From: Acidobacteriaceae bacterium
GTDB lineage: Bacteria; Acidobacteriota; Terriglobia; Terriglobales; Acidobacteriaceae
DNA length: 64,000 nucleotides
Assembly: GCA_003132405.1 (NCBI GenBank)
Contig: PKXQ01000099.1
Location: 1-64,000, forward strand
Direction of reading: 5' to 3'
The position numbers and the translations under genes are program-made. The notes beneath the pieces are model-generated. The model was not told the DNA's origin. It worked only from the letters and a program-made list of their open reading frames with translations, and searched no databases. This document shows positions 10,388 to 19,204 of this stretch, piece by piece. The number at the start of each line of letters is the position of its first letter. Position 1 is the stretch's first letter.

Positions 10388-10417
10388 GGGGACGAGAGTG
10401 GAACCGTCCCCATTTTT
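10388..10417 (+). terminator. Rho-independent terminator candidate
   Basis: GGGGACG (10388-10394) pairs with CGTCCCC (10405-10411) over a 10-base loop and is followed by A then TTTTT. It lies 60 bases after the small secreted protein gene and before the convergent minus-strand gene. On the minus strand no T tract follows the stem. Confidence 0.6.
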
Positions 10418-10455
10418 GTTGCTCTTTTCGCGCCATGGAAGGTCAGCGAGGCCTT

Positions 10456-11223
10456 TCAAATGCGCCCGGCGGCTTGTGCGGCGTGCTTGCTTGACTCGCG
10501 AGCGGCGACAGTCAGCTCCTTTTCGAGCGAGGAGAAACGCTGGAAGATTTCGTGGAGACGCAGAGCCATGTTGCGGATGCTGTCGGATTGCGCGAGCACG
10601 GTGGCGGGTAGTCCCGGTTCGAGGACGAGAAGTTCGGCGTTGCCGAGCACGGTGGTGAGGGCGTTGTTAATGTTGGTGCGCATCTCGACCATGTAACGGC
10701 CCAGAGTGGCCTCGGCCTGAGCGGTGGCGCAGAGGGTCGCCGATTCGCGGGCGCGGGCTTCGGCTTGGCGGCGGCGAAGAATTTCTCGTGCAATGAGACC
10801 GGCGAGGCCCGCCCAGATTCCTGGCTCGCGCCGTAACTCGATCACGGCGCTGTTAAGGGTATAGAAATCTTTCTCGCGATCGGAATGGATGATGATAGCG
10901 GGCTTTCCGGCGGCGGCGAGCGACGTCGTCAAATGATTCATCCGCGCGTTGTTTCGCTGGTCCTGGGTCAGCCCGTCTTGGGTTCCCTTGTCTGTTTCGC
11001 CGATCTTGCCATTCCTCTCCGGCGCAGAAACATCGGCGATAGCCAGGTCATAGTGATTGTCCCCGAGGTCGCGCGAGAAGGCTTCGTCGAGCACGACAAA
11101 CTCCGGGCGATCCGACGTCCGATCGGAATGCGACGCGTGATCCTGAGGCCAGTTTGCGGTGATCTCGCGCGCGAAGGTGGGATCGCTGCCCAGGATCAGA
11201 ACGGTGGAACGGTGGTTGCTCAT
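10456..11223 (-). CDS. Degenerate receiver plus pseudo-DHp (HisKA-like) protein
   Basis: This is a 255-residue cytoplasmic protein. Residues about 5-135 look like a divergent response-regulator receiver: VLILGSDPTF where the acidic pair normally is, YDLAIADVSAPE around the usual phospho-Asp, and KPAIIIHSDREKD. A helical linker follows, then a dimerisation four-helix segment, GRYMVEMRTNINNALTTVLG. This matches an H-box such as RHEINNPLTAVLGNAEL but has Thr-Asn in place of His-Glu, so the phosphoacceptor histidine is absent. No HATPase domain follows. It could act as a scaffold, phosphatase or dimerisation partner. The ATG at 11223 starts the receiver; the frame is open further upstream, but that part is not protein-like. 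It is last in the minus-strand signalling cluster. Confidence 0.72.
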   Translation of the reverse strand: MSNHRSTVLILGSDPTFAREITANWPQDHASHSDRTSDRPEFVVLDEAFSRDLGDNHYDLAIADVSAPERNGKIGETDKGTQDGLTQDQRNNARMNHLTTSLAAAGKPAIIIHSDREKDFYTLNSAVIELRREPGIWAGLAGLIAREILRRRQAEARARESATLCATAQAEATLGRYMVEMRTNINNALTTVLGNAELLVLEPGLPATVLAQSDSIRNMALRLHEIFQRFSSLEKELTVAARESSKHAAQAAGRI

Positions 11224-11309
11224 CGTCGCCTTCCGCTTGTGCACTTGCGAATAGAAGATAGAGACAGTTTCTCGCCTTACAAGTTGAATGCGATTGTCTC
11301 TAGGAGAAC

Positions 11310-12272
11310 TTATCTTTGCTTTCCGCTGCCAGGTGTTCCGGCGGCGGTGGCGGCACTCTTGGCGGCCGGATTTTTGCCGGCTCCATTCTGCAGCGCATCG
11401 TCGACGGCCGCTCTGAGGTCGACCAGCATACGCAAGGGCTGGCCGGAAGAGTATTCGGCGTGGAACATCACCTTCCACGATTGGCAGATCATGCGCAGGC
11501 GGGCAGTAGGCTCTTCGGCGGAGAACTGGGCGCGGCGGCAGTCGATGGTCTTGACGCCGCGGCGTTCGAGGTCGCGCAAGCCGTCCTGGATGGCGTTGAG
11601 ATCGTCGTGCATGAGGCGGAAGAAAATCCGCCGGATCATGAAACTGAAACGCGCGAAGGCGACCATGGCCGAGGGCTCGAAGTAGCGGGTCGCATTCTCC
11701 GCCTTGAGCTTGCGCCCCTGCTCGATGGTGCCGCTGTGCAGGAGTTCGCTGAGACGTTTGCTGCGCGCTGCCGACTGCAGGATGGTTTCGAGCGCACTCA
11801 ACCAATCCGGAAGTTTTGATTGCGACGCTTGTGGACCAAGCACCGGTTCGAGCACCTGGGCGACATAGTCGAGATCGAGGTCGGCATCTTCGAGGCCGGA
11901 GGGCGCGCATAGCGAAAAATACTGCACCAGCAGGAAATCGGTTTTGTCGCGGTCACTGGCGGACTTGGTCGGCTTCCGCAAATGATGCAGGAGCAGATGG
12001 CGCAGCATGGCTTCGTTGGCGAGCGGCGTGGTCTGGAGAAATTGGCGCAACTGGTGCACCTGAATCTGCGCGTCCACCTGTTGCAGCCAGGTGAAGGCCT
12101 GCTCGACGGATTCGGGCGTGCTCGCGAAATCCGCGTCGTCATGCATGGGGTTGGCGGGCACGTCGATCACGAATTCCCGGACGAGCGCGGTGTATGCGGA
12201 CTGGAGGGCAGAGAGTGTGGCTGCTTGGTCTTCAAAAGAAGGCTGAAAGGACAGCTGAGCGGATGGGGTCAT
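11310..12272 (-). CDS. All-helical protein of unknown function
   Basis: I do not recognise this 320-residue protein. It has no signal peptide or membrane segment. It looks almost entirely helical, with leucine-rich stretches (HQLRQFLQTTPLANEAMLRH, LPDWLSALETILQSAARSKR). A conserved-looking core follows: AFARFSFMIRRIFFRLMHDD then LRDLERRGVKTIDCRRAQF. The C-terminus is an Ala/Gly/Lys tail. The ATG at 12272 overlaps the TGA of the upstream PilZ-like gene (ATGA), so the two are probably translationally coupled. Its place among two-component genes suggests a signalling role; that is an inference from context only. Confidence 0.8.
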   Translation of the reverse strand: MTPSAQLSFQPSFEDQAATLSALQSAYTALVREFVIDVPANPMHDDADFASTPESVEQAFTWLQQVDAQIQVHQLRQFLQTTPLANEAMLRHLLLHHLRKPTKSASDRDKTDFLLVQYFSLCAPSGLEDADLDLDYVAQVLEPVLGPQASQSKLPDWLSALETILQSAARSKRLSELLHSGTIEQGRKLKAENATRYFEPSAMVAFARFSFMIRRIFFRLMHDDLNAIQDGLRDLERRGVKTIDCRRAQFSAEEPTARLRMICQSWKVMFHAEYSSGQPLRMLVDLRAAVDDALQNGAGKNPAAKSAATAAGTPGSGKQR

Positions 12273-12691
12273 GATTTCACAATCCAATTAGGGACAGGGT
12301 TGAGGAAGCGGACGGCGACTGCGGTCCGCTCCGTGTGATATTGAAGCGCGACGACGTAGGCCTCGGCGCGCAGAAAGCCGTCGTTACTTTCAACGAGGAC
12401 GCGGTCGGCAAATTCGAGCGGGCGATTCACCACAAACAGGACTTCGCGCGGCGTGCCAAACTCAATCACAGTGTTCTGAAAAAAGACCTGGTCGCCGGGG
12501 GCCGGGGCGGCGTCGCTTTGGTGGTTGCCATTGCGGCCGTGACCGTTTCCATTGCCATCACCGTACTTGCTTTCGTCGAGGGTGCGGCTGAGTTTGATAG
12601 GGATACGCACGGGCGTGGCGTCGGGAAAGAATCTGGCCAAGCGGTTGATGATGTCCTGTTCTGGAGCGCGAGCAGTTGCCTGGTTGGGCAC
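12269..12691 (-). CDS. PilZ-like beta-barrel protein
   Basis: This is a protein of about 140 residues. The second half resembles a divergent PilZ barrel: TPREVLFVVNRPLEFADRVL, then LRAEAYVVALQYHTERTAVA, ending VRFLNPVPNWIVK. The end matches the VRFL...NW pattern of PilZ proteins. The c-di-GMP-binding RxxxR and D/NxSxxG motifs are not obvious, so nucleotide binding is doubtful. The first half has a low-complexity GDGNGNGHGRNGNH linker. I prefer the GTG at 12691, which has GAGG five bases upstream; a TTG at 12772 would add 27 unconvincing residues. It is coupled by a 4-base overlap to the all-helical gene. Confidence 0.65.
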   Translation of the reverse strand: MPNQATARAPEQDIINRLARFFPDATPVRIPIKLSRTLDESKYGDGNGNGHGRNGNHQSDAAPAPGDQVFFQNTVIEFGTPREVLFVVNRPLEFADRVLVESNDGFLRAEAYVVALQYHTERTAVAVRFLNPVPNWIVKS

Positions 12692-13021
12692 TGTAACCTC
12701 AATCCCGGGGGACGTTGAGCAGTCGAGTCTCCCCGTCTTCCTGGTTTGGAAGAACTGCGAGGAGACCCACAATCTGCTTTACCGGTATTCCTAAATGCAC
12801 GGTATACGCCAAAAACGAGAAGGTCATGCACCTCTGAGCAAGTGGAAGAAAGAAAAGTAGTTAACGGATTTGAGTCCGGTGGAGGCGCCGGTTGCGCGTG
12901 CGATTCGTGAAAATCGAGTCTCAGAATGAAACAACGGTCTCAGTTCAGCCCCGGATTACGTGCAACCGCAAAGGCGGTTACCACCAAGGGCACGATGGTC
13001 CACGAAGGCAGCCTCGCCCAA
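12692..13021. other. Intergenic region, no gene seen
   Basis: These 330 bases lie between the sigma54 activator and the PilZ-like gene, both on the minus strand. I see no convincing coding frame and no clear -35/-10 or -24/-12 promoter. The gap makes it uncertain whether the two halves of the signalling cluster are one transcript. Confidence 0.5.
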
Positions 13022-14476
13022 TCATTGCAGCGTGGATGGCGGCTGGGCCTCCTCGTGAGTGCCGATGTTGTAGCGCTTCAGTTTGCGATAAAGGGTGGCG
13101 CGGCTTATGCCTAGCATTTTGCCGGCTCGAACCTTATCACCTTTCACTTGCGAGAATACGCGCTCGATGGTGGCGCGCTCGATATCTTCGAGGTCGGTGG
13201 TGCGCAGGTCGGCGCCCGGAAATCGCGGTGCGTCGAGCATTTCAGTTTCGGAATCCGAGCGTGCGATGGACGGCGGAAGATCGTTAATCTCGATGATGCG
13301 CTGATCGCCTAGCGCAACGGCGCGTTCCAGGCAATTTTCCAGTTCGCGCACGTTGCCAGGCCAATCGTAGGCGAGCAGGGCTTTCATGGCGGCGCTGGAA
13401 AGCTGGACGCCGCGTCCGGGGGCGAGGCGTTCGAGGAAGAATGCGGCGAGGATCGGAATATCGGAACGGCGCTCGCGCAGCGGAGGCAGAGAGATGGCGA
13501 CCACGTTGAGGCGGAAAAACAGATCCTTGCGGAAGGTTCCTTTTCTGTATTCGGCGTCGAGATCGCGGTTAGTGGCGGCCATGATGCGCACGTCTACTTT
13601 GACTTTCTGATTGCTGCCGACGGGGCGGACTTCTTTCTCCTGGAGAAAGCGCAGCAGCTTCGCTTGCATTTCGAGCGGAAGTTCGCCGACCTCGTCGAAG
13701 AAAATGGTTCCGGTATCGGCCGATTGCAGTAGGCCTTGCTTCGAACGAAGGGCGCCAGTGAAGGCTCCTTTTTCATAGCCGAACAATTCGCTTTCGATGA
13801 GCGTGGGAACGAGCGAACCACAGTCGACGGCGACAAACGGGCGATTGGCCATGCTGCCGCGAAAATGAAGGGCGCGGGCTACCAATTCTTTTCCAGTCCC
13901 GCTTTCGCCCGAGATGAGTACCGGAGTGTGCGTGTCTTTGAGGCGCGAGATGAGGCGCAGGACGTTTTGAATGCCGGTGGAATTGCCGATGATGCCATGC
14001 AATGAAGTTTCGGTTTCGGAGCGCTCGCGGAGATAAAGATTTTCTTCGACGAGACGGACTTTATCGGCCATGCGGCGCAGGAAGAGGCGCAGTTCATCGA
14101 GCGGCGCAAAAGGTTTCGAGATGTAGTCGTAGGCGCCGAGTTTCATCGCCTGCACCGCTGTCTCGACAGATCCGTGGCCGGTCATGACCGCGACTTCGAT
14201 GCGCGGGTAGGTGCGCTTGACCTGCTCCAGGAATTCGAGGCCGGTCATGCGGGGCATGACCATGTCGGTAAGCACCATGTGGACGGGTTGTTCTTCGAGC
14301 AGGGCGAGCGCTACGTCGCCGCTCTCGGCTTCGAGACAGACGAAGCCGAGCGATTCGCCCACGGTCATGCAGAGGCGGCGGATGGTCTGCTCGTCGTCGA
14401 CAATCAGCAGACGAATGCGGAAGTCGTCCTTGGCCAAATTCTGCGCCGGCAAATTCTGGGTTAGATTCTGCGTCAT
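13022..14476 (-). CDS. Sigma54-dependent response regulator, NtrC family
   Basis: This 484-residue DNA-binding activator has an N-terminal receiver at about 20-140 with acidic pair D27/D28, phospho-Asp D71 in LTDMVMP, MTGHG, and K121 in ISKPF. The AAA+ domain at about 155-395 has Walker A GESGTGKE at 190-197, the sigma54-contacting GAFTGA at 237-242 and Walker B TIFFDE at 257-262. A Fis-type helix-turn-helix (AGKMLGISRATLYRKLKRY) closes the protein. Every catalytic residue needed for sigma54 remodelling is present. The ATG at 14476 overlaps the TGA of the upstream receiver gene. The likely phosphodonor is the sensor kinase two genes upstream. Confidence 0.95.
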   Translation of the reverse strand: MTQNLTQNLPAQNLAKDDFRIRLLIVDDEQTIRRLCMTVGESLGFVCLEAESGDVALALLEEQPVHMVLTDMVMPRMTGLEFLEQVKRTYPRIEVAVMTGHGSVETAVQAMKLGAYDYISKPFAPLDELRLFLRRMADKVRLVEENLYLRERSETETSLHGIIGNSTGIQNVLRLISRLKDTHTPVLISGESGTGKELVARALHFRGSMANRPFVAVDCGSLVPTLIESELFGYEKGAFTGALRSKQGLLQSADTGTIFFDEVGELPLEMQAKLLRFLQEKEVRPVGSNQKVKVDVRIMAATNRDLDAEYRKGTFRKDLFFRLNVVAISLPPLRERRSDIPILAAFFLERLAPGRGVQLSSAAMKALLAYDWPGNVRELENCLERAVALGDQRIIEINDLPPSIARSDSETEMLDAPRFPGADLRTTDLEDIERATIERVFSQVKGDKVRAGKMLGISRATLYRKLKRYNIGTHEEAQPPSTLQ

Positions 14477-14877
14477 GAGACGGCCCTGCCCATGGTTTTC
14501 TCGACGACGGTGATGAAATCGAGGACGCGAAAAGGCTTTTCCACGCAAGGCGCGCCAGTGCGGCGCAGGGTGGCAGCGGTCTCCTCGTTGGCAATGTCGC
14601 CGGTGATAAACACCAGGCGGGAAGCGAGTTCTGGGCGATGAGCGGCGATCCAGGCATATACCTGGGCGCCGTCGACGCCTCCAGGGGTGCGCATGTCGGA
14701 GACGACGCCGTGAAAATCGCCGGCTTCGAGCAGGCGCAGGGCTTCGGCGCCAGATTCGGTGCATGCGACCGAATAGCCGTTACGTTCGAGAGCCGAGCGG
14801 ACAAACTCCATGACCGCCGGTTCATCTTCGATCAGTAATACTCGCGCACAAGCGCGCTGAGCTTCGGTTTGCGTCAT
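14473..14877 (-). CDS. Single-domain response regulator
   Basis: This 134-residue CheY-like receiver has no output domain. The acidic pair E17/D18 in LLIEDEP, phospho-acceptor D61 in VVSDMRTPGG, the FITGD switch region and the lysine in CVEKPF are all visible. It overlaps the kinase gene (ATGA at 14874-14877) and the NtrC gene (ATGA at 14473-14476), so the three are probably translationally coupled. It may act as a phosphate sink, relay or competitor between the kinase and the sigma54 activator. Confidence 0.93.
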   Translation of the reverse strand: MTQTEAQRACARVLLIEDEPAVMEFVRSALERNGYSVACTESGAEALRLLEAGDFHGVVSDMRTPGGVDGAQVYAWIAAHRPELASRLVFITGDIANEETAATLRRTGAPCVEKPFRVLDFITVVEKTMGRAVS

Positions 14878-17800
14878 TTAGGATGCACTCCTGCAACTGC
14901 TCCAAAAGATGCCGCCTCCGATGCGATGGGCAGGCGAACGACGAATGTCGCTCCTTCAGAGTCCAGGTTGTTGTGACAAAGAATTTCTCCGCCATGTTCG
15001 CGGACAATGCCATAGCAAATGCTGAGGCCCAAACCCGTTCCTTTGCCGATGTCCTTGGTGGTGAAGAAGGGATCAAAAATCTTTTCGGGATCGATGATGC
15101 CGGGTCCGTTATCGCGAAAAGAAATTTCGGCGAACGAGCCGGCGTGCGTGCTGACAATCTCAATGCGTGCCGGACGGGCGGTTTCGCTTTCGCGGACCGC
15201 GTCATAAGCGTTGTTGAGGATGTTGAGAAAAACCTGTTGCAACTGGTGAGAATCTCCGACTACTTGCGGCAGGGAATCGTCGAGGCGCTCGATGACTTGA
15301 ATGCCGTGACTGATGAAGTCATAGGAGCGCAGGTGCACGGTGCGCTGCAAAATCGAGTTGAGCTGAATCGACTGGCGCTGCGGAGGCATTTGGCGGGCGA
15401 AGCTGAGCAGATTTTGTACGATCTGTTTGGTACGCTGCGCCTCCTGCAGAATCACGCGCAGATCGCGGCGGGCGCTTTCGGGGAGTTCAGGATTCTCGAG
15501 CAAGAGGTCGGTGAATCCGAGGATAGCGGTGAGCGGATTGTTGACCTCGTGGGCGACGCCGGAGACGAGTTGTCCAACAGCCGCCATCTTCTCGGCGTGC
15601 AGCAGCTTCGAGCGCAGCATGGCGGAGTCGGTCACATCGGTCATGACCACTACGATGCTGCTGACGCGGCCGTCTTCGCCGCTGATGGGGCTGAGATTGA
15701 TGGAGAACTGGCCGCTGACGCCGTCGCCGCGCAGCAGCGGCATATCGAAGTTGTCGACTTGCAGGCCGCGAGCCACGGAGGCCAGGGCTTCACGGAGCGC
15801 GGCACGGCGGGGCGCGGCACAAAGGTCGGGCAAGGCGTGGCCAAGAATCTGGCTCTGCTGAAATCCCAGACCTCCCCAGCGCCGGTTGGCGTAACTGATG
15901 ACGCCGTCGGTATCGGTGACGAGAATCAGGCTCTGCGTGTGATTAAGGATTTTGCCGGAGAAATCGCGCTCCTTCTGAAGTTCGGTTTGCGATTCATGAA
16001 GGCTGGAGACATCGAGCATGAGGCCGCGGTGCTGGAGGATGTTACCGGCAGCATCGCGCAGGGCATGACAGTTCATGAATACGTGGACGGGTGAGCCATC
16101 CTTGCGGCGCAGGACTTCTTCGTGATTGCGCAATTCGCCGACGCGTTTGAGCTGGTCGGCAAGTTCCTGCCGCCGCTCGGCGGAGAAATAGACCTGGGTA
16201 GGAATGTCGAGCTGAAGAACTTCGTCGCGGCTGCTGTAGCCAAGGATGCGCACCATGGCGTCGTTGACTTCGATGAAGCGGCCCTGGGGCGAGGAGACGT
16301 AAATGCCTTCCTGAATATTGTCGAAGAGTTCGCGGTAGCGTCGTTCGGCTTCGCGGCGGTCGGTGATGTCCTTGAGGACGTGTACAGTCTGGAGCTGAGT
16401 GCTGCTGGCGGCGTGAATGCGCGAGGTGGAAATCAGGTAGGTGCGTTCGAGGACGGGGTGCACATATTCGTCCAGACCGTCGCCGCTGCGACAGAAGGGG
16501 CAGGAGTGCGGAGAAGCACCGGTGGCAAGGTCATCGAGGGCGCGCATGTTGATGCCAATGAGTTGGTCGGGGGAGATGCCGACGAAGTCGGCGAGCGAGC
16601 GATTGACGCGGAGAATGTTGTGCTGCTCGTCATGGACGACGATGAAGTCGGTGATGGCATCGAAGATTTCGAGCCAGTGGCGGTTAGCCTGCTGCATGCG
16701 GGTGAAGAGGCAGGCATTCTCGAGCGCGATGCTGGCATGGCCGGCGATGGCGCGCAGCAACTGGTGATCTTCGATGGTGGGCGGCGCGCCGCGGTCGGCG
16801 AGACAAAGCACGCCGACAAGTTCTCCGGAGGAACCGGCGAGGCGAACCAGGGTGCAATCGGTCCATCCCAGGGTGGAAGCGAGCGCGGAGCCGAGCATGT
16901 CGCCGGCTGGAGCAAAGGCGACTTCGGCCGGATATTTCGGCAGGGCCGTCTGGATGGCCTTATGCAAGCGGCGGAGCATTTGCGGGTCGTTTACGTCGAC
17001 CCCAGCTTTGACGTCCGCTTCCGCGCCGGCTTCTGAGTGGCTGCGCACCACGATCGTATCCGCATCTGCCGTTTGGAAAAGGCTGAGCGCGACCGAGCGG
17101 CTGCCGAGCAGGCCGGCCGCGCGGAGAGCGAAGTTGCGCATGAACTCCGGCAGATGGAGCACGGTGTTGAGTTCGAGAGCGATTGTGACCAGGGTTTCGG
17201 CGCGGCGGCGATGCTCCTCAGATTGATGCAGGTTACGGGTAAGTTCGAGCGCGATGGCGATCTGCGCAGCTAGCGCGCGCGCCCGGCGAATATCTTCATC
17301 GTTGATCGGGCCGGACTCGATGCGGTCGAGGACGCCAAACATTCCTAGCACTTCGCCGGTCGAACCGAGCAGCGGGACGGCGAGAAGCTGGCGGATCTGG
17401 AAGGCGGCCACGAAATCCAGATTCGCGCCCGGAGTTTTGGCGGCGTCCTGGGCGACAAATACATTTTTCTTCTTTAGCGTCTGGGTAGCGGGGCCGTCAT
17501 GAAGCGGGATATCGACGGGCCGCGCTACCCCTTTTTCCACTCCCCAGCGAACATGAAACGTGTCGTCCTCGATGAGGCCGATGAAGCAGCGCTCAAAGCC
17601 GAGGAAACTGGCGGCGCGTACGGCGGAAGTCTGCATGAACTCGTCGAGCTTTACGGCCGAGCCCAGCTCGAAAGAAAGCTCAAGGATTTCATGCAGTTCG
17701 TGAGCCTGAGCGCGCGCCATGCCGTAGAGTTCGGCGTTGGCGATGGCGACCGCGCCAAATCCAGCCAAAGCGGAAACGAGGGTTTTGTCTTCCTGAGTGA

Positions 17801-18482
17801 ACGGTTGCGCGAGGCGAGGGTAGACGAGAATTGCGCCATGCGAGCGCGAGGTGCGGAAGGGCGCGGCGATGAGAACCCCGGGCGGCGAATCGGCTCCAAA
17901 ATGCGATGTGCCGTCGATGCTTACCGTGATACGCTCGCCCGCGGCCACGGCGCGAGTGGCGACCTCGAGGGCAGAGCGCAGGTCATTCTGCTCGAAACGA
18001 GTGCGGATGGCTGCCGCGAGTTTAGGGAGTTCGGTTGAAACCGCTTGCAGCTGGAATTGCTTTTCGTGCCGGGCATTCTCCTTGTGAAGAAAGACCAGGA
18101 CGGCGGGAGAATGCAACAGCACGCGCAGGCGGTCGGCGACGCTTTCCATCACAGACGCGGTGTCGGGCAAGCCATGCAGCGCATTGGCCACCTCGACCAG
18201 AATGCTGGCGCGGCGATGTTCTTCACGGGAGAGCTGATTCAGGCGAAGGGCTTCGAGGGCGGTGCCAAGCTGGGCTGCCAAAATTGTGACTTTCGCGACT
18301 GCATCCTCGTCGAATCCCCTTTCTGGGGCACTGCGCAGGAAGGTAATCGCGCCTACCACTTCGCCGGAAACCAGGAGGGGCGCGGCGAGCGCGGCATGGG
18401 CATGGCTCTCGGTTATCCAGGGATAGCGTGCTACGTCGAGGTGATTGACGAAGAACGGGCGACGTTTCTGCACCGCATCCAT
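14874..18482 (-). CDS. Multi-GAF, multi-PAS sensor histidine kinase
   Basis: From the ATG at 18482 this is 1202 residues, but the frame begins in the middle of a GAF domain; see the separate extension at 18483-18764. In order there are four GAF-type segments (the first ending near residue 60), then a PAS carrying PHSCPFCRSG, then two more PAS domains (QEGIYVSSPQGRFIEVNDAM; SLILVTDTDGVISYANRRWG). HisKA follows with phospho-His in GVAHEVNNPLTAI, then HATPase with N, G1 and G2 boxes (NILNNAYDAV, DNGPGI, GKGTGLGLSI). There are no membrane segments, so it senses cytoplasmic signals. The CxxC in the first PAS could bind a metal or sense redox, which is speculation. It is first in a coupled kinase-receiver-NtrC set. 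Confidence 0.93.
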   Translation of the reverse strand: MDAVQKRRPFFVNHLDVARYPWITESHAHAALAAPLLVSGEVVGAITFLRSAPERGFDEDAVAKVTILAAQLGTALEALRLNQLSREEHRRASILVEVANALHGLPDTASVMESVADRLRVLLHSPAVLVFLHKENARHEKQFQLQAVSTELPKLAAAIRTRFEQNDLRSALEVATRAVAAGERITVSIDGTSHFGADSPPGVLIAAPFRTSRSHGAILVYPRLAQPFTQEDKTLVSALAGFGAVAIANAELYGMARAQAHELHEILELSFELGSAVKLDEFMQTSAVRAASFLGFERCFIGLIEDDTFHVRWGVEKGVARPVDIPLHDGPATQTLKKKNVFVAQDAAKTPGANLDFVAAFQIRQLLAVPLLGSTGEVLGMFGVLDRIESGPINDEDIRRARALAAQIAIALELTRNLHQSEEHRRRAETLVTIALELNTVLHLPEFMRNFALRAAGLLGSRSVALSLFQTADADTIVVRSHSEAGAEADVKAGVDVNDPQMLRRLHKAIQTALPKYPAEVAFAPAGDMLGSALASTLGWTDCTLVRLAGSSGELVGVLCLADRGAPPTIEDHQLLRAIAGHASIALENACLFTRMQQANRHWLEIFDAITDFIVVHDEQHNILRVNRSLADFVGISPDQLIGINMRALDDLATGASPHSCPFCRSGDGLDEYVHPVLERTYLISTSRIHAASSTQLQTVHVLKDITDRREAERRYRELFDNIQEGIYVSSPQGRFIEVNDAMVRILGYSSRDEVLQLDIPTQVYFSAERRQELADQLKRVGELRNHEEVLRRKDGSPVHVFMNCHALRDAAGNILQHRGLMLDVSSLHESQTELQKERDFSGKILNHTQSLILVTDTDGVISYANRRWGGLGFQQSQILGHALPDLCAAPRRAALREALASVARGLQVDNFDMPLLRGDGVSGQFSINLSPISGEDGRVSSIVVVMTDVTDSAMLRSKLLHAEKMAAVGQLVSGVAHEVNNPLTAILGFTDLLLENPELPESARRDLRVILQEAQRTKQIVQNLLSFARQMPPQRQSIQLNSILQRTVHLRSYDFISHGIQVIERLDDSLPQVVGDSHQLQQVFLNILNNAYDAVRESETARPARIEIVSTHAGSFAEISFRDNGPGIIDPEKIFDPFFTTKDIGKGTGLGLSICYGIVREHGGEILCHNNLDSEGATFVVRLPIASEAASFGAVAGVHPK

Positions 18483-18764
18483 CGCGATGGATGCATCACC
18501 GGCGCGCCGCCGGACGCCGCGGAAGGTGCCGGCGTGGTCGGCATCGGCCTCGGCGCCGACTAGCTCTCCATCGGGCGAGAGCTTCCAAAAATAAGCTCCG
18601 CTGGCTTGAAAAAAAACGCGAGTGAGAGCGCAGAAAGAACGGATGAGCTGGGTGGGCTCACTGCTTTCGAAGGCGGCGCGCGAAAGTTCGAGTAAAAGCT
18701 TCTGAAACGCCTCTTCAAATTGAGACGCTGGTGAAGGCGCCGAATTTCCGGCAGGGCTATTCAG
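18483..18764 (-). other. In-frame coding extension of the kinase without ATG, GTG or TTG
   Basis: Upstream of 18482 the same frame stays open to a TGA at 18831-18833 and encodes the missing front of the first GAF domain: FEEAFQKLLLELSRAAFESS, FCALTRVFFQASGAYFWKLS, PDGELVGAEADAD. The frame has no ATG, GTG or TTG here. A CTG at 18764 has GGTGG three bases before it and lies about 35 bases after a predicted transcription start. Alternatively an ATG at 18774 (MVAT..., one frame over) would be restored by a single-base change between 18774 and 18764. Confidence 0.65.
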
Positions 18765-18805
18765 TGGCCACCATCGCTTTTCTAAGCGGTTGAAAACAAT
18801 TGAAT

Positions 18806-18834
18806 TACATATAAAACGTACGCTGTATTCTCAA
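18806..18834 (-). promoter_or_regulatory. Sigma70-type promoter of the signalling cluster
   Basis: On the minus strand TTGAGA (18834-18829) and TATGTA (18811-18806) are separated by exactly 17 bases, close to consensus. Transcription would start near 18799, leaving a leader of about 35 bases before the candidate CTG start of the kinase. Confidence 0.6.
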
Positions 18835-19204
18835 ATTGAGTCAAGCGAATATCAAGGGCAGTGCCGACTTGTGAAACGTCACTAAAGTGACACAGGAGCT
18901 TTTCCACTTCTTCAAGATGAGACTTATGTGAAATCTGAGAGTGATGCATTGCGGGTCGCAGGCATCAATCATCAGTTTGGAATGGCGCTTGGCAGCGGAC
19001 GGGACCGTAACCTTAAGCGATGCTAAAACGGGTGACTGACGCGGTAGGCTCCGCTCATTCGCAGTCTGAAGCAAGATCAAAATCAAAATCAAGAGCAAGA
19101 GCAGTGGGGACAGGACTGTCCGTTCCACACCTACGTCACGAAAGTAATGCAGAGTAGGAACTTTTGGTAGGCGTTGGTGCCGTCCTTACAGGAATATAGG
19201 GGAT
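18835..19204. other. Intergenic region between divergent signalling and chemotaxis blocks
   Basis: There is no convincing gene here. A simple-sequence stretch at about 19073-19106 alternates AATCAA and AGCAAG words and runs into GGGGACAGGACTGTCC, a near-palindrome at 19108-19123. A minus-strand frame across it is translated from the simple repeat and looks artefactual. Promoters for the plus-strand operon probably lie here, but I cannot name one. Confidence 0.5.

Noticed and set aside
11224..11910. Open frame upstream of the degenerate receiver protein
   Set aside because: It is antisense-like, Arg/Pro-rich shadow of the helical gene on the same strand in another frame; the receiver fold starts cleanly at ATG 11223.
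18841..19128. Minus-strand frame of 95 codons in the divergent intergenic region
   Set aside because: Its start is translated from a simple-sequence stretch (AATCAA/AGCAAG words) giving a poly-Leu/Ile run; the rest has no protein-like pattern.
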